A model generated the notes under the pieces. The model saw only the letters and a program-made list of their open reading frames with translations, was not told the origin of the DNA and did not search any database. Shown piece by piece: positions 17,544 through 25,235 of a stretch of 64,000 nt of DNA. Source of the DNA: G963665925 sp050596425 (GTDB taxonomy: Bacteria > Bacillota > Clostridia > Peptostreptococcales > Acidaminobacteraceae); assembly GCF_050596425.1 (NCBI RefSeq), contig NZ_CP192292.1:682001-746000 (forward strand). Direction: 5' to 3'. A program made the translations under genes and the position numbers. Each line of letters opens with the position of its first letter. The first letter of the stretch is position 1.

Positions 17544-19448
17544 ATGATCGTTTTAAATATAGAACACGTAAAGAAAAGTTATGGTGCTGAAAGCATCTTA
17601 GAAGATATACATTTTGATATACAAGATGATGCCCGTCTTGGACTGATTGGAAGAAACGGGGCGGGAAAAACCACACTTTTTAAAGTTATTAGTGGAAAAG
17701 AAGACCCTACAGAGGGGTTTGTCCACAGGGCAAAAGGTGCCCAAATTGGATACTTAGAGCAAATTCCAAAATGGCCAGAGAATATGACCGTCATGGAAAC
17801 CCTTGAAAGTGCTTTTAAAGACCTAACCGATATTCATACAGCCATGCGAAATATGGAAAAGCAGATGGGACAAGTCGGTGGAGAGGCCCTTGAAGACCTT
17901 ATGGAAAACTATGATAGGGCTCAAAAAGAGTATGAAATTGGAGGGGGATATGACATAGAAGAAAAGCTTGGACGGATTACAACAGGTCTAAAGCTAGAGT
18001 CATTTATACATCAATCCTTTGAAACCCTTAGCGGGGGAGAAAAAACAAGGGCCATGCTGGGGCGTCTACTACTGGAAGCGCCGGACATCCTCCTGCTTGA
18101 TGAGCCGACAAACCACCTGGATGTGGAATCGGTGGAGTGGCTGGAAAGCTTCTTAAAAGAGTATAGGGGGGCTGTTCTAATAGTTTCCCATGACAGATAC
18201 TTTCTTGACCGCACGGTGAACACAATTGTTGAAATCGAGAGGAAGACAAGTCGCGTTTGGCAGGGCAACTACAGCAAGTACATGGCTGAAAAAGATGAGT
18301 GGCTCAGACAGCAACTCAAGGCCTATGAGAATCAGCAAAGAAAAATCAGAGCCATGGAAGAAGCCGCTCAAAGGTTTAGAATCTGGGGCGAAATGCGTGA
18401 CAGCGATAAGATGTATGCCCGGGCCAAATCCATGGAAAAACGTATTGACCGTATTGATAAAATGGACAAGCCTTTTGAAGACCAAAGCAATATCAAGTTA
18501 AACTTTGAAAGCAGTGGACGGTCTGGCAAAGAAGTTTTATCCATGGAAAACATTTCTGCTGGATATGACAAGATAGAGCTTTTTAAAAACGTGGATATGG
18601 ATTTGCGTTTTAAGGACAGGGTGGCCCTTGTTGGTCGAAATGGGATAGGCAAGTCAACCCTATTTAAGTTGATTCTAGGCACAATGGAGCCGATGGACGG
18701 AAGACTTCGACTAGGCGCTAGAACGCATATTGGATATCTAGCCCAAGATATTGCCTTTGAAGCGCCTGACCGAACAGTGCTAGAGTACTTCAATGCTGAA
18801 ACAGGCTACAATGAAGGACCCTGCAGGAGCAAACTGGCGAGATTTTTATTCATTGCTGATGACGTTTATAAAAAAGTTTCCTCCCTATCGGGGGGCGAAA
18901 AAGTCCGTCTTAAGCTGTGTCTTATGATGGAACAAGGCATCAACTTTTTGATTATGGATGAGCCCACAAACCATGTGGACATTCCGTCGAGGGAGATGCT
19001 TGAAATGGCTCTTGAGAATTTTGATGGAACAATCCTCTTTATATCCCATGATAGATATTTGATTAATAGAATTGCAGATAGGATACTGGAACTCACTGAA
19101 GATGGACTAACGGATTTTGAAGGAAATTATGAAGCCTTCCGTGCCCTTAAAGAAGCCCTCTTACAGGCCCGAATGAATGCAGATAATGCAGAAAAGGAAA
19201 AGAAGGCCAAAAACTACCGGGATTCTGATGAAAAGAGAATGAAAAACGCTGAGAAAAGGCGGGTAAAGAAACTCGAAAAGCTAGAGCAGGACTTGGCTGA
19301 AAAAGAAGTTCAAATTTCCGATGTGGAAGGAAAGCTTCATGGGTCTGAACTGGAATACGACGCTCTTATGAAACAGTATGACATTTTAAATGCCTTGAAA
19401 TCAGAATATGACACCCTTATGGAAGAGTGGATGAGTCTGCAAGACTAA
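17544..19448 (+). CDS. ABC-F family ATPase (translation factor type)
   Basis: A 634-residue soluble protein with two ABC domains and no membrane segments. Domain 1 has GRNGAGKTTL, LSGGEKTRAML and LLLDEPTNHLD. Domain 2 has GRNGIGKSTL, LSGGEKVRLKL and IMDEPTNHVD. The inter-domain linker is helical and charged, and a C-terminal coiled coil rich in Lys and Glu occupies the last 80 residues. ABC-F proteins bind the ribosomal E site and relieve stalled states; some protect against antibiotics. The overall layout is closest to YdiF/YfmR-type housekeeping members; resistance function cannot be concluded. The CGGAGG ribosome site is good. Confidence 0.93.
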   Translation: MIVLNIEHVKKSYGAESILEDIHFDIQDDARLGLIGRNGAGKTTLFKVISGKEDPTEGFVHRAKGAQIGYLEQIPKWPENMTVMETLESAFKDLTDIHTAMRNMEKQMGQVGGEALEDLMENYDRAQKEYEIGGGYDIEEKLGRITTGLKLESFIHQSFETLSGGEKTRAMLGRLLLEAPDILLLDEPTNHLDVESVEWLESFLKEYRGAVLIVSHDRYFLDRTVNTIVEIERKTSRVWQGNYSKYMAEKDEWLRQQLKAYENQQRKIRAMEEAAQRFRIWGEMRDSDKMYARAKSMEKRIDRIDKMDKPFEDQSNIKLNFESSGRSGKEVLSMENISAGYDKIELFKNVDMDLRFKDRVALVGRNGIGKSTLFKLILGTMEPMDGRLRLGARTHIGYLAQDIAFEAPDRTVLEYFNAETGYNEGPCRSKLARFLFIADDVYKKVSSLSGGEKVRLKLCLMMEQGINFLIMDEPTNHVDIPSREMLEMALENFDGTILFISHDRYLINRIADRILELTEDGLTDFEGNYEAFRALKEALLQARMNADNAEKEKKAKNYRDSDEKRMKNAEKRRVKKLEKLEQDLAEKEVQISDVEGKLHGSELEYDALMKQYDILNALKSEYDTLMEEWMSLQD

Positions 19449-19520
19449 TTAAAATGCCTTGTGGCAAGAAGGCGGATAAGATATAATAATCTGAGATAAA
19501 TTTTGACTAAAAAGACTGAC

Positions 19521-19561
19521 AAAAAGCTGAGATGCTACGGGATTCTCAGCTTTTGTTTTTG
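19521..19561 (+). terminator. Intrinsic terminator after the ABC-F gene
   Basis: AAAAGCTGAGA and TCTCAGCTTTT form an 11-base stem with an 11-base loop, followed by TTTTGTTTTTG. Confidence 0.88.
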
Positions 19562-19652
19562 TTTATGAACTGGACATAGATTGTCTTGATATAGATTTTA
19601 TTGATATAGAGTATACGAATAAAATTAATGAATTAGTAGAGCGGAGGTTGTC

Positions 19653-21014
19653 ATGAAAAGAGGCAGTATTATTGAATTAACCATAGATCGGGTGGCTTTT
19701 CCATCAAAGGCTATTGGAACTTATGAAGGTCATAAAATTCAGGTCAAAGGGGCACTACCGGGACAGAAAATCAAGGCCCGCATAAAAAAGAAAAAACAAA
19801 ATAGAATAGATGCAACAGTTCTAGAAGTTTTAGAACAGGCTCCAAATGAAGTGGAATCTTTCTGCCCGCACTTTGGACGTTGCGGTGGATGTGCCAGACA
19901 GACCCTAAGCTATGAAGACCAAGTCAAACTAAAGGGCGATCAGGTACAAGGTCTTCTTGAGGAAGCGGGCGTTAAAGACTATGAGTGGGGCGGCGTTGTG
20001 GCCTCACCAGAAATTTATCATTACCGAAATAAGATGGAGTACTCCTTTGGTGACGAAGAAAAGGGGGGTCCGCTTACACTGGGCATGCACAAAAAAGGCC
20101 GTTACCATGATGTTGTCACAGTGGACCAGTGTAAAATTGCGGATAAAGACTTCAATGTGATATTAGCAGAGACCCACAAGCACTTTATTGACAGGGGAAT
20201 TGCAAAATACGACGGTGTCCGTCACACAGGGGGCTACCTTAGAAATTTAAATGTTCGAAAAGGCAAAAAGACAGGCGAAATTCTCATTGGTCTATCGACG
20301 TCTTCTCACGAAGAACACGACTTAAAGCCTTATGTGGACATGCTTCTTGACCTTAAACTTCAAGGCCACATTGTGGGTATTCTTCACATCGTTAATGATG
20401 GCATAGCCCAAGTTGTTCGCGGTGACTATGATGTGCTGTATGGCCGTGACTACTATATGGAAGAACTTTTCGACTTAAAGTTTAGGGTGTCCTTCTACTC
20501 ATTCTTCCAGACAAACACCCTAGGTGCAGAAGTTCTATATGAAAAAGCCATGGAATACATGGACCACATTGAGTCAAGAAATGTCTTTGACTTATTTAGC
20601 GGCACAGGCACCATTGCTCAAATTATGGCTGAACGGGCAGACCACGTAACCGGTATAGAAATCATTGAAGACGCCGTGAAGGCCGCAGAAGAAAATGCCA
20701 AGCTTAACAAGCTGGATAACTGCGATTTTCTAGCAGGTGATGTTTTTGTTAAACTGGATGAAGTGAAGAAAAAGCCAGATGTGATCGTTGTCGACCCACC
20801 ACGAGTGGGCATACACGAAAAAACCTTGTCAAAGATTCTTGATTATGGGGTGAAAGGCATTACCTATATTTCCTGTAACCCAGTGTCACTGGCGGAGAAC
20901 TTGAAGCAGATGCAGGAAGCGGGCTACAGTGTTAAGAAGGTCTGCTGTGTGGATATGTTTCCTCATACGCCGCATGTGGAGACAGTGGTGCGACTACAAC
21001 GCCAGAACCCTTGA
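19653..21014 (+). CDS. 23S rRNA (uracil-5-)-methyltransferase, TrmA/RlmD/RlmCD family
   Basis: A 453-residue RNA m5U methyltransferase. A TRAM RNA-binding domain fills residues 1-60. CPHFGRCGGCARQ is the iron-sulfur cluster cysteine set. DLFSGTGTIAQ binds SAM, VDPPRVGI is the DPPR motif and YISCNPVSLAENL carries the catalytic cysteine. These proteins methylate C5 of U747 and/or U1939 in 23S rRNA (RlmCD in Firmicutes). The ribosome site is GCGGAGG. This is the last chromosomal housekeeping gene before the accessory region. Confidence 0.93.
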   Translation: MKRGSIIELTIDRVAFPSKAIGTYEGHKIQVKGALPGQKIKARIKKKKQNRIDATVLEVLEQAPNEVESFCPHFGRCGGCARQTLSYEDQVKLKGDQVQGLLEEAGVKDYEWGGVVASPEIYHYRNKMEYSFGDEEKGGPLTLGMHKKGRYHDVVTVDQCKIADKDFNVILAETHKHFIDRGIAKYDGVRHTGGYLRNLNVRKGKKTGEILIGLSTSSHEEHDLKPYVDMLLDLKLQGHIVGILHIVNDGIAQVVRGDYDVLYGRDYYMEELFDLKFRVSFYSFFQTNTLGAEVLYEKAMEYMDHIESRNVFDLFSGTGTIAQIMAERADHVTGIEIIEDAVKAAEENAKLNKLDNCDFLAGDVFVKLDEVKKKPDVIVVDPPRVGIHEKTLSKILDYGVKGITYISCNPVSLAENLKQMQEAGYSVKKVCCVDMFPHTPHVETVVRLQRQNP

Positions 21015-21125
21015 TTTTACTGGAGTTTAAGCACTTTTATGACTTCTTTAGTTTTAGCAAAAATAGCGAAAATTACCCCCAAAAAGACCTAAAAAGGAGT
21101 ATCAAAATTAAAATCGCAATATGAC

Positions 21126-21151
21126 CTGGTACGTGGGAACACGTCTACCAG
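21126..21151. other. Unassigned hairpin in the 21015-21233 gap
   Basis: CTGGTA-CGTG with CACG-TC-TACCAG gives a ten-base-pair helix with a two-base bulge and a GGAA tetraloop. There is no T tract, so it is not a terminator. The GTCTACC part recalls a purine riboswitch junction, but the second arm is missing. It may be a small structured RNA or untranslated mRNA end. Confidence 0.45.
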
Positions 21152-21196
21152 CAGTGTATTTTGAGATTTGAAAATGGAAGTTTAGATAGTAAAATG

Positions 21197-21232
21197 CCCT
21201 AGATTCATAAGTGTAGAATCTAGGGTTTTTTA
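21197..21232 (+). terminator. Intrinsic terminator at the intron insertion site
   Basis: CCCTAGATTC and GAATCTAGGG form a perfect 10-base stem, followed by TTTTTTAG. The group II intron begins immediately afterwards. Confidence 0.92.
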
Positions 21233-21640
21233 GGTGCGCCCAGCATGGGCGCAATCTTATGGGTTAAAGTCCCTAACGCGTCCTAGTAGTGGAAAGCGTA
21301 TAGCCAATGGCAAGGGTGTCCTCGGTGACGAGGAATCTGAAGGAAGCCGGATGGCAAATCTCTGGTCTGACGAACAGAAATCACATATAAGGCATACTTT
21401 TGTGGGTAAGATTGCCTAACAAATCAAAGCCCAATAACTACTCGAGAACAAAAGGTGTAAATGTGGCAGATAGATGGAGAGGAAGATTGCGTTCTTACCT
21501 GGGGAGATCTCATGGACGTGTGGAAACAGAGTATGAAACACGGTTGAAATAAGATTTATCATGAGAAGTCAGCAGAAGTCATAGTACTATTGCAGGTATA
21601 GATGCGGTAGGAAGGACGGAACTTTAGGAGATAAGAGTCA

Positions 21641-23062
21641 ATGAATGTTACTGAAAGTAAAATTAAATGCAGACAACTTCATAAAGAAGGCTATTTACAA
21701 AAAGTATCTGTGGAACAGAGAGGATATGTAAAAGCGCATGATTTACCAAAGATAACTGAAAACAACCTTATCGACAGTCACTTGGAAGGTAAATATTTAC
21801 TTGAAAAGATTGTATCAAGAGACAACATGAATAAAGCATTTAAGAAGGTAAAATCGAATAAGGGAGCATCAGGGATTGATGGCATGGAGGTTACAGAGCT
21901 TAAACTTCACCTTGAAAATCATGGTGCAACTCTTATAGAGCAAATTTTAGGTGGTAAATATAAACCACAAGCAGTAAGAAGGGTAGAAATACCTAAAGAA
22001 GAAAAAGGAAAAGTGAGAAAACTAGGTATTCCAACGGTAGTTGATAGAGTTGTGCAACAAGCAATAGCACAGATACTAACGCCGATATTTGAAGAGCAAT
22101 TCTCGGATAATAGTTTTGGATTTCGACCTAAAAGGAGTGCTCATGATGCAATGAAGAGATGTAAGGAAAACATTGATGAAGGCTATAAATATGTGGTAGA
22201 TATGGATTTAGAGAAATACTTTGATACAGTTAATCATAGTAAATTAATTGAAGTTTTATCAAGAACCATCAAAGATGGGCGAGTTATTTCACTGATTCAT
22301 AAATATTTAAGAGCAGGAGTTATTGTTAAACATACCTTTAAAGCAACAGGAGTGGGGACACCGCAAGGTGGACCGCTAAGTCCGTTATTGAGTAATATCA
22401 TGTTAAATGAACTTGATAAAGAATTAGAACGTCGTGGTCACCGTTTTGTGAGATATGCAGATGACCTAATGATATTCTGTAGAAGTAGGAAAGCTGCAAG
22501 AAGAACATTGACGAACATACAGCCATTTATAGAAGGAAAACTATTTCTGAAAATAAATAAAGAAAAGACAGTAGATAGCCATGTAAGAAATGTAAAATTT
22601 CTAGGGTTTACTTTCTATATTTTCAGAAAGAAAGCAAGACTACGCATCCATCCAAAAGCAATATATAAAATGAGGAAACGAATTAAAGAATTAACCTCAA
22701 GAAGTAATGGATGGGGAAATGACAAACGACGAGATAAATTGAAAAGCTATATAATCGGCTGGATAAATTATTTTAAAATAGCGGATATGAAGACACTTCT
22801 AAAGAAAACCGATGAATGGTTTAGAAGAAGATTAAGAATGATTTATTGGAAACAGTGGAAGAAAATCAAAACGAAATTCAAATACCTAAAACATCTAGGT
22901 ATAGAAGAAGGTAAAGCATGGGAATATGCTAATACAAGAAAAGGCTACTGGAGAATATCCAATAGCCCAATTCTTAGTCGTAGCCTTAGCAATCAAAAAT
23001 TAAAGGATATAGGTTACATCTTTTTCTTTGATTACTATAACAAACAAGTAACTGTAAACTAA
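21641..23062 (+). CDS. ltrA: Group II intron reverse transcriptase/maturase
   Basis: A 473-residue intron-encoded protein. Reverse transcriptase blocks are visible: KSNKGASGIDGM, PQAVRRVEIPK, RKLGIPTVVDRVVQQAI, SFGFRPKRSAHDA, VVDMDLEKYFDTVNH, TPQGGPLSPLLSNIMLNELD and the catalytic RYADDLMIF. Domain X (maturase) follows with the GW..YF segment. No HNH endonuclease domain follows, as expected for class C. It promotes splicing and target-primed insertion of the host intron. The ribosome site TAGGAGATAAGAG is modest. All catalytic residues are intact, so the element may be active. Confidence 0.95.
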   Translation: MNVTESKIKCRQLHKEGYLQKVSVEQRGYVKAHDLPKITENNLIDSHLEGKYLLEKIVSRDNMNKAFKKVKSNKGASGIDGMEVTELKLHLENHGATLIEQILGGKYKPQAVRRVEIPKEEKGKVRKLGIPTVVDRVVQQAIAQILTPIFEEQFSDNSFGFRPKRSAHDAMKRCKENIDEGYKYVVDMDLEKYFDTVNHSKLIEVLSRTIKDGRVISLIHKYLRAGVIVKHTFKATGVGTPQGGPLSPLLSNIMLNELDKELERRGHRFVRYADDLMIFCRSRKAARRTLTNIQPFIEGKLFLKINKEKTVDSHVRNVKFLGFTFYIFRKKARLRIHPKAIYKMRKRIKELTSRSNGWGNDKRRDKLKSYIIGWINYFKIADMKTLLKKTDEWFRRRLRMIYWKQWKKIKTKFKYLKHLGIEEGKAWEYANTRKGYWRISNSPILSRSLSNQKLKDIGYIFFFDYYNKQVTVN

Positions 23063-23065
23063 AGA

Positions 23066-23141
23066 ACCGCCAAGTACCGAACGGTATGCTTGGTGGTGTG
23101 AGAGGTCGGTCATTCAATTAATGAATGACCTCCTACTCGAT
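23066..23141 (+). ncRNA. Group II intron domains V and VI
   Basis: Domain V (23066-23097) pairs ACCGCCAAG..ACC with GGT..CTTGGTGGT around a GAAC loop and a two-base bulge, and carries the CGC triad at 23068-23070. Domain VI pairs GGTCATTC (23108-23115) with GAATGACC (23123-23130) and leads into the 3' splice junction. Confidence 0.85.
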
Positions 23142-23215
23142 TGTTTAAATTATGAAATCTGGAAGAAAGTTTTGAATTAATTCCTATGTTTGAGTTTGCA
23201 ATCATTCGAGTAAAA

Positions 23216-23992
23216 TCATAGAAGTTTACGGTTATAGTCTTTGATTTGCTCATTATAAGTCATACAGTAATTAACCGTAGAATTCATCAAATTTCTATCT
23301 GTAACAAAATCTTGAGGGAAGATTATGCTCATTATGTGGGTTATGTACTTGTAGAATTTGTTATCGAATTTTATTAGTTTCTCTTTATACTCTTCAATAT
23401 CAAGAGATTGGCGATTAACTATAGGAACTCTCATATTATTGAAGGCAAACATCATCAAAGATGGATTAATGCCTAAATCATCAAAGTAAAATGATCCTCT
23501 GTGTTTCATGAAATTCCATTTTTCTCGAATATCCCTCACTAAGTTGTCGTTAAAAAATACTCTTAAAATGTAATCTCGTGTCTTATAATCTTCTAATAGG
23601 CTAAGATTATAACATAGAACTTCAAAATTACACTCTTTAGCTGTGTCGTTATAAATTTTACTTGTCATCAATTTATCGTTTAAATCAGTTCGTATACTAA
23701 ACCATACTAATTGCCAGCTGAAATCCACCAAGAAATTGTAATAGTTCAATGCATTCATTATTAGTTGGGTTTTAACAAACTTGATTGATATATCGTCTTG
23801 AGCAAAATCTCCAAAATTTTCATTATCAATATAATGTAAATTAGCTCTTGCTATACAGTATATGGAATAAATATCACTTAATTTATGAGCTCAATAAAGT
23901 ATATTCTGATTTTGTAAGCCATAGTTTAATTCATCGGCTCGATAATCAAGAAAATAGTGGATATCATTTAATTTGTCATATATATTTGCCAA
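23216..23992 (-). pseudogene. HEPN-like gene interrupted by an in-frame TGA
   Basis: On the minus strand a TTG at 23990-23992, preceded by GGGAGGGAG, opens a frame of about 258 codons broken by one TGA at 23891-23893. Before it the frame reads MANIYDKLNDIHYFLDYRAD; after it AHKLSDIYSIYCIARANLHY, joining directly to the 180-residue open part (MNALNYYNFLVDF). The segment REKWNFMKHRGSF resembles HEPN ribonuclease-like families with a conserved (K)HRG, but this is a weak match. The 180-residue downstream fragment might still be made from the ATG at 23758, although no ribosome site is obvious. It lies directly downstream of a methyltransferase and XRE regulator and probably formed one operon with them. 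Codon use is strongly AT-rich, unlike the left chromosome. Confidence 0.65.
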
Positions 23993-24053
23993 TGTGCTCC
24001 CTCCCTTCTGAATTTTTCATGAAGTGCCATAGTTCAAAATCATTTATAACAGA

Positions 24054-24797
24054 CTATTTATATAAAATAGACGTTAGATATATAGGAATTTCACGTTTAT
24101 TTATTACCTTATTTGCAACACTTAGTGCTCGCCCACCGTCAGATATTGTTTTTGTCTTAACTTGTTTATAAGATGTACTAGTGTACTTGAATTCATCTTT
24201 TAGAGCGTCGTAATAAGATTTATCAGCTAAAGATATTTCATTACTAAGTCTCTCGATAAGATGAGCGTCTGCATTACATTTTTTTGCGACTTTACATGTT
24301 TGCCATATTATAAATTCTGCATAAGATGATTCAGGATTTGCTTTGATTTGCGGGACTGTTAAACCGTACACTTGCATTTTGTATGAATAATCTTGAATCA
24401 TTTCTTTTGACCAATACGACCCTATATTCCAACATAAAAAAAGATCCAAGTTTAATTGGTATAATTCATTACATATAGCATCATCACTTATGTCTCCATT
24501 TAGTAGTACTAAATCAGCTGTATCGATATTTTCAAAACTGTTTGCAATTTTGTAACCCGCTTTAGAAATTCTATTTTCTGTAGCTTTTACACAATATTCG
24601 TTGACTTCTATTGAAACTACTTTGTGACCTGCGTTCAACAAGGCTAAAGTACTTTGACCAGTACCACTACCAACTTCAAGTATTTTGGGATAATCTTTAA
24701 CACAGTCACACATCCATGAGTAATTATTATTGTTATCTAGATTATCAGCGCTAGCATCCCATTGCTGGGCATAGAGTTTTTTAGCATCTTTTGACAT
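24054..24797 (-). CDS. SAM-dependent methyltransferase in accessory mini-operon
   Basis: A 247-residue class I methyltransferase. Motif I is ILEVGSGTGQST near residue 40, VVSIEVN gives the motif II acid, and ADLVLLNGDIS and LDLFLCWNIGSYW follow. The C-terminal half (residues 140-247) is specific and unassigned. I place the start at 24797, where GGGAGGATATTT precedes the ATG; the longer reading adds residues overlapping the regulator gene. It sits between an XRE regulator (53 bases upstream) and the interrupted HEPN-like gene, so it may act in a defence or modification module rather than in metabolism. The target (DNA, RNA, protein or small molecule) is unknown; there is no DPPY-type motif, which argues against a standard DNA adenine methylase. 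Confidence 0.75.
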   Translation of the reverse strand: MSKDAKKLYAQQWDASADNLDNNNNYSWMCDCVKDYPKILEVGSGTGQSTLALLNAGHKVVSIEVNEYCVKATENRISKAGYKIANSFENIDTADLVLLNGDISDDAICNELYQLNLDLFLCWNIGSYWSKEMIQDYSYKMQVYGLTVPQIKANPESSYAEFIIWQTCKVAKKCNADAHLIERLSNEISLADKSYYDALKDEFKYTSTSYKQVKTKTISDGGRALSVANKVINKREIPIYLTSILYK

Positions 24798-24849
24798 AAA
24801 TATCCTCCCGTTTAAGTTAGAAATTTTTACTAACTTAATATTCATAAAC

Positions 24850-25065
24850 CTAAATCCTTTCCCCATTCTTATCAACAAAATATCCTTCAAATTCACAATC
24901 CAAAGCATCTGCAATAGCTTCTAATTCATTCATAGAGAAATTATCTCTTTTGAACTTATTTGCCATGTTCTGATTTGTGGTTACAAGTCTTTTGCTAAGT
25001 TCTACAATCGTTACATTCTTTCTTTTAAGTAAAATCCGGATCTTTTCACCCATCGTTAATTTCAT
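24850..25065 (-). CDS. XRE/Cro-type helix-turn-helix regulator
   Basis: A 71-residue DNA-binding protein consisting of one HTH_3 domain: MGEKIRILLKRKNVTIVELS, then the recognition region TTNQNMANKFKRDNFSMNEL and a closing ALDCEFEGYFV. It is the first gene of the minus-strand mini-operon and has a good promoter. It probably autoregulates the operon. The AGGTGATAATTA ribosome site fits. Confidence 0.85.
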   Translation of the reverse strand: MKLTMGEKIRILLKRKNVTIVELSKRLVTTNQNMANKFKRDNFSMNELEAIADALDCEFEGYFVDKNGERI

Positions 25066-25088
25066 TAATTATCACCTGCCTAAGTTAA

Positions 25089-25117
25089 ATAATACACCTA
25101 TTAGTGAATAACTGCAA
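25089..25117 (-). promoter_or_regulatory. Promoter of the XRE-methyltransferase operon
   Basis: On the minus strand TTGCAG (25112-25117) and TATTAT (25089-25094) are spaced by exactly 17 bases, about 24 bases before the XRE start codon. Confidence 0.7.
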
Positions 25118-25235
25118 CGATTTTAGAGAATGTCTGGTTCAGAATGTCTTGCTATTTAGAAAGTAAAATAAGTGCCTTAATTGCAAAATTAAATTCCATA
25201 CCTAGTTGTTAAGTTTTTAGATAAATCTCTTGTAA

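Larger units (their letters stand above)
21234..23141 (+). mobile_element. Group II intron, bacterial class C
   Basis: The 5' end GTGCGCCCAGCATGGGCGC is a canonical group II start, and the 3' end is TCCTACTCGAT at 23131-23141. Domains I-III fill 21234 to about 21640, the maturase gene occupies domain IV, and domains V and VI lie at 23066-23141. Insertion directly after a hairpin plus T tract, a maturase without an endonuclease domain, and a CGC triad in domain V all indicate class C. It lies in the sense orientation downstream of the rRNA methyltransferase. About 1908 bases; it appears full length. Confidence 0.93.

Noticed and set aside
17544..19448. Antibiotic resistance ABC-F protein
   Set aside because: Domain layout fits housekeeping ABC-F proteins; the sequence alone does not show the extended linker typical of resistance factors.
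21126..21151. Purine riboswitch
   Set aside because: Only one arm and a GTCTACC-like strand are present; the second hairpin and closing stem are missing, and no purine gene follows.
21234..21419. 61-residue frame at the intron 5' end
   Set aside because: It is the structured RNA of intron domain I; the apparent protein has no ribosome site and no family.
23207..23216. CGAGTAAAAT also occurs at 62965-62974, suggesting attL/attR core repeats
   Set aside because: Only ten bases, AT-rich, and the right copy belongs to a terminator-like inverted repeat inside the element's expected right end.
23848..24171. 107-residue plus-strand frame
   Set aside because: It is antisense to the HEPN-like and methyltransferase genes, with no ribosome site.
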